A model generated the notes under the pieces. That model saw only the letters and a list, made by a program, of their open reading frames with translations, ran no database searches and was not told the origin of the DNA. A program made the position numbers and the translations under genes. A stretch of DNA of 6,484 bases from an uncultured Polyangiaceae bacterium (GTDB lineage: Bacteria > Myxococcota_A > Polyangia > Polyangiales > Houyiibacteriaceae), in contig CAMYJN010000145.1 of NCBI GenBank assembly GCA_947258625.1, positions 1 to 6,484 of the forward strand, in the 5' to 3' direction. Shown one piece after another: positions 1 through 4,411 of the stretch. Position 1 is the stretch's first letter. Each line of letters begins with the position of its first letter.

Positions 1-1
1 C

Positions 2-364
2 GCGAAGGCCAAGGAGCTCCGGCGCATCGCTGAGCGCTTGCTCACCAAGGCCATTCGGCTCGGTGATGACCTCACGGTCGACGTGGCGAAGTTGAAAGAC
101 GAGGATGAACGCGCCCGCATCCTGGCTCGGCGCCTTCACGCCCGCCGCCAGGTGGCCCGCTTTCTTCCGAAGCAACTCGTCAAGACCAACCCCGACGGCA
201 CCGTCGAAGAGGTCGACCTGATCCACAAGCTCTTCACCGAGCTTGCGCCCCGCTACGTGGAACGAGCCAAGGCCGACAAGGGCGGCGGCTATACCCGGGT
301 CATCAAGGTCAACCATCGGCGCGGGGACAATGCGCCGATGTCGCTGATCGAGTTCCTCGACTAG
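2..364 (+). CDS. rplQ: 50S ribosomal protein L17, 5' end missing
   Basis: Large-subunit ribosomal protein L17, which binds 23S rRNA near the peptide exit tunnel. The reading frame is open from base 2, so the gene begins outside the window; by comparison with E. coli L17 roughly 40 N-terminal residues are missing. Visible family landmarks are AKAKELRR at the very start (E. coli has KAKELRR at the same place), then [18 protein letters not shown] and the C-terminal [15 protein letters not shown], close to the E. coli GFRAGDNAPMAYIELVD. Compared with E. coli there is a short insertion of charged residues ([19 protein letters not shown] region) before [10 protein letters not shown]17 usually ends the alpha operon after rpoA, so upstream genes are probably ribosomal. 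A TTG within the frame at 38 is not a real start. The stop TAG is followed immediately by the stop codon of the opposing gene. Identification is certain. Confidence 0.96.
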   Translation, partial: AKAKELRRIAERLLTKAIRLGDDLTVDVAKLKDEDERARILARRLHARRQVARFLPKQLVKTNPDGTVEEVDLIHKLFTELAPRYVERAKADKGGGYTRVIKVNHRRGDNAPMSLIEFLD

Positions 365-784
365 TTAGCGCCGAGCGCTTTGGCGGTCGACTCTTTCCTT
401 GGTCGGGAACCGGATGATCATGAGGATCCAGGCGACCGCGAAGAACGGCACGACGACCATCGGTGGCGCTCCGAGGAAGCCGAGGACGAGACCGAAGATC
501 GCGACGCTTTCCGCGAGTGCTAGCGCGACGATGAGGGTCGTCAGGTAGCCGCCGTCGTGCGTGACCGTCGAGCTGTCGCGCGCAGGGCGCCTGCGCAGCA
601 TCATCCGCGGTGCCATGAGACTTGCCCCTGCGGTCGTCACGGCGGCGAAGGCAAGCGGGTACAGGAGGGTCTCCCAGCTGCTGCCGGTCTGCAATTCAAC
701 CATCTCGAGAACGAGCAAGTAGATCAGTGTTGAAGCGAAGAGGGCAGCCCAGAGGATACGAGGAACCAATAGCGAATCTTTCAT
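365..784 (-). CDS. Four-helix inner-membrane protein with a membrane glutamate, resembling the ATP synthase c-subunit helix
   Basis: A 139-aa hydrophobic protein of unknown function. Predicted membrane helices by eye are at residues about 8-28, 38-57, 79-104 and 107-125, with a basic loop (RMMLRRRPARD, 60-70) and a charged basic tail (130-139). The third helix reads ALALAESVAIFGLVLGFLG and carries a glutamate (E92) in a setting resembling the ion-carrying second helix of ATP synthase subunit c, although the protein is about twice that length. I place the start at the ATG ending at 784, where the MKDSLLVPRI N-terminus leads directly into the first helix; an AGGT lies only about 4 nt upstream, so the ribosome site is weak. 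A TTG at 820 would add 12 residues without helix character. The gene converges on rplQ with no spacer. It may belong to the widespread unnamed c-subunit-like membrane proteins of Deltaproteobacteria; the function is not known. Confidence 0.78.
   Translation of the reverse strand: MKDSLLVPRILWAALFASTLIYLLVLEMVELQTGSSWETLLYPLAFAAVTTAGASLMAPRMMLRRRPARDSSTVTHDGGYLTTLIVALALAESVAIFGLVLGFLGAPPMVVVPFFAVAWILMIIRFPTKERVDRQSARR
367..379 (+). terminator. Small stem-loop just after rplQ, weak terminator candidate
   Basis: AGCGC-CGA-GCGCT forms a perfect 5-bp stem with a 3-nt loop starting 3 nt after the rplQ stop codon, followed by only TT rather than a run of T. It lies inside the C-terminal codons of the opposing membrane protein gene. 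It could help end the ribosomal transcript, but with no U-tract it is a weak intrinsic terminator and may simply be chance in GC-rich DNA. Confidence 0.25.
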
Positions 785-842
785 GACCTGATGATGACAT
801 TGCAGGTTCGTCGCTCCCAAATAGGGAAGGCCGGACCAGGCA

Positions 843-887
843 GCCGCCCGGGACTACGGAGCCCCAAAGAGGGACGCCGCCCGGGAC
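843..887. repeat. 12-bp direct repeat pair in the intergenic spacer
   Basis: GCCGCCCGGGAC occurs exactly at 843-854 and again at 876-887, 33 bp apart. A second similar pair, CCCAAA-x-AGGGA at 816-827 and 863-874, sits in the same spacer at a 47-bp offset. The spacer 785-993 separates two divergent genes, so these could be regulatory or just degenerate duplicated DNA. No convincing promoter is visible here. Confidence 0.4.
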
Positions 888-980
888 ATGGGTTTCGCAG
901 AACAATTGCGTATATCGGCGATTTCACCGCGGGCGTAGGCTCCGGGATCCAACGGCGAGCGGTGGGCGTTCGTCGGCGCA

Positions 981-986
981 AAGGAG
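981..986 (+). promoter_or_regulatory. Shine-Dalgarno for the 994-1344 gene
   Basis: AAGGAG lies 7 nt upstream of the ATG at 994, near-ideal for a bacterial ribosome binding site. It fixes the start of the downstream gene and shows that the small ORF is a real gene. Confidence 0.85.
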
Positions 987-993
987 CAAGACG

Positions 994-1344
994 ATGGCTG
1001 ATGCAGCAATTGTAATTCGATGGAATCGCGTCGTACCAGGACGCGAGCAGCAGGGCCTTTCAATCTTTGGTCAGTCCTTGGAGTATTACGGCACCCTGCA
1101 AAGCACGGGTGCAATCGAGAGCTTCGAGCCGGTGATCTTCAACCCAACCGGCGGCGACCTGAACGGGATCATTCTCATCCGCGGAAGTTTGGACCAACTC
1201 GACGCTCTCAAGCGCGAGGACCGGTTCATCGATCTCATGATGCGCGCGGAGCACGCTTGCGAAGGGCTGGGCGTGAATGACGCCTATCTCGAAGGCGAGC
1301 TCCAATCACGCATGGGGCGCTGGACGCAGATCATCAGCGAATGA
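994..1344 (+). CDS. Small conserved hypothetical protein, probable dimeric alpha/beta-barrel fold
   Basis: A 116-aa soluble protein with no signal peptide or membrane helix. It starts MADAAIVIRWNRVVPGREQQG, a beta strand followed by a PGRE turn and an amphipathic helix (about 17-37), then IESFEPVIFNP (beta strand) and GGDLNGIILIRGSLDQLDALK (strand, then helix), then a helix at about 74-88 and a final strand VNDAYLEGEL. The strand-helix-strand-strand-helix-strand order and the size fit the ferredoxin-like dimeric alpha/beta-barrel superfamily (which includes NIPSNAP-like, EthD-like and antibiotic-monooxygenase-like proteins), but I see no diagnostic catalytic motif and assign no activity. The strong AAGGAG ribosome site supports the ATG at 994. 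It appears to be transcribed alone: the gene to its left diverges and the next gene to its right (ending at 1767) converges across a 422-bp repeat-rich gap. Confidence 0.82.
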   Translation: MADAAIVIRWNRVVPGREQQGLSIFGQSLEYYGTLQSTGAIESFEPVIFNPTGGDLNGIILIRGSLDQLDALKREDRFIDLMMRAEHACEGLGVNDAYLEGELQSRMGRWTQIISE

Positions 1345-1348
1345 TACC

Positions 1349-1536
1349 GGGGCGCGGGGCGCCGCGACACGAGGATGCTGCGAACGGCTCGGCCTGCAAA
1401 GGTGGCCCGAAGAACATGCGGGGTCAGGCCACGCAAGCCTCGCCTCGGAGCTCGCGCCCAATCTGCGGTGGTTGCACGCATGCAGATTGTCACTCGCTAC
1501 GTCGCTGCATCCCCATGTCGCGGCGCCCCGCGCCCC
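1349..1536. repeat. 188-bp unit bounded by a 33-bp imperfect inverted repeat
   Basis: The left arm (1349-1381) and right arm (1504-1536) are reverse complements at 30 of 33 positions. The outer 21 positions (1349-1369 against 1516-1536) are perfect; the mismatched pairs are 1370/1515, 1372/1513 and 1379/1506. The arms start with GGGGCGCGGGGCGCC. The 122-bp interior contains a separate perfect 8-bp inverted repeat, CAATCTGC (1459-1466) and GCAGATTG (1482-1489), and a smaller GGCCTG/CAGGCC pair (1391-1396, 1425-1430). There is no credible ORF inside. The unit begins 4 nt after the stop codon at 1344. It could be a MITE-like non-autonomous element with terminal inverted repeats, a dispersed palindromic repeat or a structured RNA. 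I see no clear target-site duplication at its edges (left flank TGATACC, right flank TTCACAC). Confidence 0.7.
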
Positions 1537-1570
1537 TTCACACGAGATGTTCAGCGCTTGTGTCGGGTGC

Positions 1571-1690
1571 AGTGCCAGTGACCGTGCCAGTGCCAGTGAC
1601 CGTGCCAGTGACCGTGCCAGTGTCAGTGTCAGTGTCAGTGCCAGCGCCAGTGCCAGTGTCAGTGTCAGTGTCAGTGCCAGTGCCAGTGCC
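1571..1690. repeat. Hexanucleotide tandem array, 20 units, consensus AGTGYC
   Basis: Twenty uninterrupted 6-bp units with no length change. Variants are AGTGCC, AGTGTC, AGTGAC, CGTGCC and one AGCGCC. There is higher-order order: units 1-3 (AGTGCC, AGTGAC, CGTGCC) repeat as units 4-6, and a four-unit block (AGTGTC three times, then AGTGCC) occurs at 1619-1642 and 1655-1678. This pattern implies growth by duplication of multi-unit blocks through slippage or unequal exchange. Because 6 is a multiple of 3, all frames stay open and give spurious dipeptide ORFs (VPVPVTVS, SASASVSV and similar). The array is non-coding and lies between two convergent genes. Confidence 0.93.
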
Positions 1691-1725
1691 AGCAAGCTGG
1701 TAGCTTGCTCTCCGCAGGCCTGCGG
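1691..1725. repeat. Hairpin and adjacent 14-bp perfect palindrome after the hexamer array
   Basis: Immediately after the last hexamer, AGCAAGCT (1691-1698) and AGCTTGCT (1702-1709) form a perfect 8-bp inverted repeat around GGT. Two bases later CCGCAGGCCTGCGG (1712-1725) is a perfect self-complementary palindrome. They sit about 40-75 bp beyond the stop codon (1767) of the leftward Rieske gene and could act as its transcript end, but there is no T-run on either strand, so they do not look like a standard intrinsic terminator. They may be part of a dispersed repeat linked to the hexamers. Confidence 0.6.
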
Positions 1726-1766
1726 GTTGGCGGTCGCGTTCGGGAACGAGTAGTCCCCGCCCTCGC

Positions 1767-2753
1767 TCAGGCTGCGACGACGGGCAGCTGGGCGGGCTTC
1801 GCCGGCTCTTGGACGTAGAACTGCTTGCAGTACCGTCTGTATTCACCGATCGGTCCGTCGCCTTCGGCGAGGATGGGCTTTTCGACGTAGCGCTTGGTCT
1901 CCCAGATCGGAGCGTCCTGGCCGACCTCTCGATTGAGGCCCCAGGTTGCTGCGCTGCGGACGATATGCGCCAACGGTCGCACCCCGACCTGCTTCACCGA
2001 CGATGCGGTGCGCAGGATGATTTTGCCGTGGTCGACGGGACTCGACATGACCAGCAGATTGATCTCGATGCCGAAGCGTTCGATGCTCACGCGGACCAGG
2101 GAGTATCCAAGCCCGTGAACCTCGACGCCGAACTTGGCGATGAAGCTGAGCTTACTGCCGAGCGGATATCGGATTCCGTAGGCACCTTTTAACAGATGGC
2201 CGTCGACCTCGAGGTCCCCTTCAGTCCAGGCGCCGCCGAAGCCGTGAACTTGAACGAAGTGCCCGATGTCGACGCTGTTCTCACTCGTCTCTTGAGGATG
2301 ACTGTTCAGCTCCATCGTCCGAGTGCTGAAGGCCGTCCATCCTTCGGCGGGGCCCGGCAAGACCGGGACCTCCCAATCGGGCTGCTTTCCTTCGGGGTGG
2401 TACCAGGCGAAAATGTACTCGTTGTGCTCGCGCACCGGCCACGTGGAGAGCTTGGCCTTGCGGGGAACTCCCTTGCCGTAGGCGGTCTTCACGCAGCGGC
2501 CGTCACCCCCGAATTCGAAGCCATGAAATGCGCATCGGAGGTTCTCGCCCTCTACCTTGCCTGCGCCAAGATGCGCGCCCAAGTGCGGGCAATACGCGCC
2601 GGTAAGCCGCGCTTCGCCGGACTCGGTTCGGTAGAGGATGAGCTCCTCGCCAAAGTACTTCACCGGCAGAATCTGGCCCGCGCGAACCTCTTTCGAGGTG
2701 GCGACTGTGTACCAACCAAGAGGAATGTCTGGAAAACGATAGTTCTCAACCAC
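1767..2753 (-). CDS. Rieske [2Fe-2S] non-haem iron oxygenase, KshA / sterol-desaturase type
   Basis: A 328-aa terminal oxygenase component; such enzymes take electrons from a ferredoxin or reductase and hydroxylate or desaturate a substrate with O2. The N-terminal Rieske domain (about 1-125) has cluster ligands C55-x-H57 (AYCPHLGAHLG) and C74-x2-H77 (RCAFHGFEF). The catalytic domain has the mononuclear-iron motif ENSVDIGHFVQVH with D162, H165 and H170; D280 in GQDAPIWE is the likely third ligand. The C-terminal stretch IWETKRYVEKPIL-GDGPIGEYRRY-QFY resembles 3-ketosteroid 9-alpha-hydroxylase (KshA). The opening RFPDIPLGWYTVATSKEV also fits the Rieske enzymes that act on sterols (DAF-36/Neverland 7-desaturase, bacterial SdmA). 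Start: GTG at 2753 has GGAGAG 5 nt upstream, whereas a TTG/ATG further upstream would add about 50 low-complexity residues across the regulatory region. It diverges from a sterol desaturase. The substrate cannot be read from sequence; no reductase partner is in the window. Confidence 0.92.
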   Translation of the reverse strand: MVENYRFPDIPLGWYTVATSKEVRAGQILPVKYFGEELILYRTESGEARLTGAYCPHLGAHLGAGKVEGENLRCAFHGFEFGGDGRCVKTAYGKGVPRKAKLSTWPVREHNEYIFAWYHPEGKQPDWEVPVLPGPAEGWTAFSTRTMELNSHPQETSENSVDIGHFVQVHGFGGAWTEGDLEVDGHLLKGAYGIRYPLGSKLSFIAKFGVEVHGLGYSLVRVSIERFGIEINLLVMSSPVDHGKIILRTASSVKQVGVRPLAHIVRSAATWGLNREVGQDAPIWETKRYVEKPILAEGDGPIGEYRRYCKQFYVQEPAKPAQLPVVAA

Positions 2754-2758
2754 GGTTA

Positions 2759-2764
2759 CTCTCC
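2759..2764 (-). promoter_or_regulatory. Shine-Dalgarno fixing the GTG start of the Rieske gene
   Basis: On the minus strand GGAGAG is followed by 5 nt (TAACC) and then the GTG at 2753-2751. This decides between this start and an in-frame extension reaching 2903; the extended N-terminus (rich in P, R, S and T) lacks family resemblance. Confidence 0.75.
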
Positions 2765-2835
2765 AACGGAAGGCTCTCGAGGACCCTCTCTCGTCGGGCA
2801 ATGTAGGCTCATCCCCGTTTGTGGGCCGAAAAAGC

Positions 2836-2898
2836 GGCTGAACGGTGCTCAAGGCAGGGTGAACGGTCGTCGACTGGGGACGAACGGCGTCCTCTCTC
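2836..2898. promoter_or_regulatory. Three direct repeats of a GAACGG motif at exact 21-bp period, possible operator array
   Basis: Three consecutive 21-bp blocks (2836-2856, 2857-2877, 2878-2898) each begin GGxYGAACGGY: GGCTGAACGGT, GGGTGAACGGT and GGACGAACGGC. The rest of each block is not conserved. A 21-bp spacing equals two turns of the helix, so the motifs face the same side of the DNA, as expected for cooperative binding of a regulator. They lie between the divergent Rieske gene (start 2753) and sterol desaturase gene (start near 2999). A degenerate fourth copy (GGCACGAGCG) may follow at 2899. The regulator is unknown; the motif is not a KstR-like palindrome. Confidence 0.5.
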
Positions 2899-2963
2899 GG
2901 CACGAGCGCGAAAATACCTTGTTTCGCTAGTAGTTCCGACCTCTCGCGGAGGCCGCCGATCTC

Positions 2964-2991
2964 TTTACAAGGCTCGCGAAACCGATATTAA
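2964..2991 (+). promoter_or_regulatory. Candidate sigma-70 promoter for the sterol desaturase gene
   Basis: TTTACA (2964-2969, 5 of 6 to the -35 consensus) and TATTAA (2986-2991, 4 of 6 to the -10 consensus) are separated by 16 bp. Transcription would begin near 2998-3000, almost exactly at the GTG at 2999. This is the most AT-rich stretch of the intergenic region. Supported by pattern only. Confidence 0.4.
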
Positions 2992-2998
2992 CGCCTCT

Positions 2999-3832
2999 GT
3001 GATTGCACGTTTACTAGGTCTGCCGGACACGCCCGGCGTGATGTTTCTCGTCTTCGCCGGCGGCGGGATGCTCTACTTTTTTTCGATCGCCTCGGTGGCG
3101 TACTTTCTCTACTTCAAGAAGTTCAAGGATCGCTTTCATCCGGACTATGAGCTCGATCCCAAAGAGATGAAGTCGGCGATCAAGTGGGTCGTCATCGGGA
3201 TCATCGGAAACGGCGTCCTGATGCTTCCGATTCACCTGCTCATCGCGAAGAACTACTCGAAAATGTACTACAACGTCAGCGACCACGGCTGGGGTTGGAT
3301 GTTCGCGCAGGTGATTTTGCTCCTCGTCTTCACCGAGACGCTGATTTACTGGACGCACTACGCGTTTCACCGCGTCCCCTGGCTCTGGAAGTACGTTCAC
3401 GAGCGCCACCACAAGTACAGAGTGCCGCAGCCCTATTCCGCATTGTCCTTCAATCCGATGGACTCTTTTCTGCAAGCGGTTCCACACCACATTGCAGCGT
3501 TTTTCTTTCCGGTTCACGCGGTCGTCTACGTTGCCTCGGTGACCTTCGTGACGCTCTGGGCGGTCTGCATTCACGATCGCGTGAGCTTTTTCCGCTGGCC
3601 CTGGCTCAACTACACGGACCACCACACGCTCCATCACTGGTACAGCGACTTCAATCTCGGTCAGTACTTCACGTTCTGGGATCGCCTCGTCGGCACCTAC
3701 CGAAGCCCGAAGGTCGACTACGAAGATGTACCCGAAGGCATCATCTATCGGCCGACAAGCGCGCCCCCGATTTCGAAGGCGCCCACCGCGCTCGGTGGGC
3801 GCTCCGCCAACCGCCCGCTCGTCAGCGGGTGA
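2999..3832 (+). CDS. Sterol desaturase / fatty acid hydroxylase superfamily membrane di-iron enzyme, C-5 sterol desaturase-like
   Basis: An integral membrane non-haem di-iron oxygenase, 277 aa from the GTG at 2999. Hydrophobic segments lie at about 14-39, 61-83, 100-118 and 165-190. The three histidine boxes are complete: H120-YAF-H124, H134-ER-H137-H138 and H209-TL-H212-H213, with an extra conserved H192. The following FNLGQYFTFWDRLVGTY closely resembles the GQYFTLWDRIGGSF signature of lathosterol oxidase/ERG3 (SC5D), so C-5 sterol desaturase is the best guess. Other superfamily members act on fatty acids, alkylglycerols or carotenoids, so the substrate stays open. Start is uncertain: the frame is open back to 2819, but that stretch is the regulatory region and does not look coding; GTG 3038 and ATG 3041 are alternatives, and none has a Shine-Dalgarno. 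It diverges from the Rieske gene, and its last 11 bp overlap the opposing acylphosphatase gene. Confidence 0.9.
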   Translation: MIARLLGLPDTPGVMFLVFAGGGMLYFFSIASVAYFLYFKKFKDRFHPDYELDPKEMKSAIKWVVIGIIGNGVLMLPIHLLIAKNYSKMYYNVSDHGWGWMFAQVILLLVFTETLIYWTHYAFHRVPWLWKYVHERHHKYRVPQPYSALSFNPMDSFLQAVPHHIAAFFFPVHAVVYVASVTFVTLWAVCIHDRVSFFRWPWLNYTDHHTLHHWYSDFNLGQYFTFWDRLVGTYRSPKVDYEDVPEGIIYRPTSAPPISKAPTALGGRSANRPLVSG

Positions 3833-4100
3833 TGCGGAAGTCGGTGTACTCGCCCGTGTAGCTTCGCCAGCGGACGTCGACCGCGTCGACTCTTGCCGTT
3901 GAAGGGCCGGCGTGCGCCCAGTTCAAGAAGTCCTTCACGTCGTCCTCTTCGCCCTCGGCGACGATCTCGACCGAGCCGTCGCCGCGGTTCTTCACCCAGC
4001 CACTCAAGCCGTGTTGCCTCGCTTCGCGCTGCGCGGTGGCCCGAAAGTACACGCCCTGAACGCGTCCGCGGACGACGAGGTGAATTCGCTTCTGGCCCAT
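3822..4100 (-). CDS. acyP: Acylphosphatase
   Basis: A 92-aa cytosolic enzyme that hydrolyses acyl phosphates such as acetyl phosphate, carbamoyl phosphate and 1,3-bisphosphoglycerate. The sequence has the full family pattern: VRGRVQGVYFRATAQREARQHGLSGWVKNRGDGSVEI. The catalytic residues are R20 (GVYFR), which binds the phosphate, and N38 (GWVKN), which orients the water. The length is the usual 90-95 residues and the fold is a complete ferredoxin-like single domain. The ATG ending at 4100 opens the MGQKRIHLVVRGRVQG start. It is the last of three leftward genes, 37 nt after the DUF1145-like gene, and its 3' end overlaps the sterol desaturase gene by 11 bp tail to tail. Confidence 0.96.
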   Translation of the reverse strand: MGQKRIHLVVRGRVQGVYFRATAQREARQHGLSGWVKNRGDGSVEIVAEGEEDDVKDFLNWAHAGPSTARVDAVDVRWRSYTGEYTDFRITR

Positions 4101-4137
4101 CGCTCAGTTATTGCCCATCGGCTCGGCGCCGCAAACC

Positions 4138-4398
4138 TCAACCGTATCGTACGCCTAAGACGTGGAAGTACCCGAAAACCAGAAGCTTTCCGACATGGCT
4201 GCCGATCGAGCCACCGGCCTCGGCCGCAAGGCCCTTGGCGAAGGCAAAGGCTTCCGCCGCATGCACCGCCAAGAGGCCCAAGAACAGCATTTGGCCGATT
4301 CCTGCCTGCGGTACGGATGCCGGCGCGAGGAACGAAAGAACGCCCCAGGCCCATCCTGTGAGCACGACGACTTTTCCGAGCGCGATTGCGAGCTTCAT
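4138..4398 (-). CDS. Small membrane protein, DUF1145-like
   Basis: An 86-aa hydrophobic protein of unknown function with about three membrane segments (5-25, 34-54 and 67-83). The arrangement MKLAIALGKVVVLTGWAWG, then a proline-containing turn, LFLGLLAVHAAEAFAFAKGL and KLLVFGYFHVLGVRYG fits the DUF1145 pattern that I recall: an N-terminal GK-x-VL-x-W helix, a central helix with a conserved His, and a final FG-x-hydrophobic-H/L segment ending in a basic residue. The ATG ending at 4398 lies 13 nt after the stop codon of the phosphatase gene, so the two are probably co-transcribed and maybe translationally coupled. No strong Shine-Dalgarno is visible. The family assignment is from memory of the pattern, not a search. 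Confidence 0.75.
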   Translation of the reverse strand: MKLAIALGKVVVLTGWAWGVLSFLAPASVPQAGIGQMLFLGLLAVHAAEAFAFAKGLAAEAGGSIGSHVGKLLVFGYFHVLGVRYG

Positions 4399-4411
4399 GC
4401 GCGGAGCATAC

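Noticed and set aside
1571..1690. CRISPR array
   Set aside because: The hexamers are contiguous with no spacers, and there are no cas genes.
1277..1846. Long open frames on both strands across the hexamer array, giving VPVPVTVS- or LALALTLT-type proteins
   Set aside because: They are open only because the repeat unit is 6 bp, which avoids stops in all frames. They have no ribosome site or family resemblance, and some run into the flanking genes.
2196..2930. 244-codon plus-strand frame over the Rieske gene
   Set aside because: It is antisense to a protein with complete Rieske and iron-site motifs; its own translation shows no domain and is a GC-rich shadow.
2940..2952. CCTC-TCGCG-GAGG inverted repeat upstream of the sterol desaturase promoter
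   Set aside because: A 4-bp stem is too short to separate from chance in this GC-rich region.
2819..2998. 60-residue N-terminal extension of the sterol desaturase from a TTG
   Set aside because: It overlaps the phased motifs and the promoter, has a low-complexity charged sequence, and lacks family similarity.
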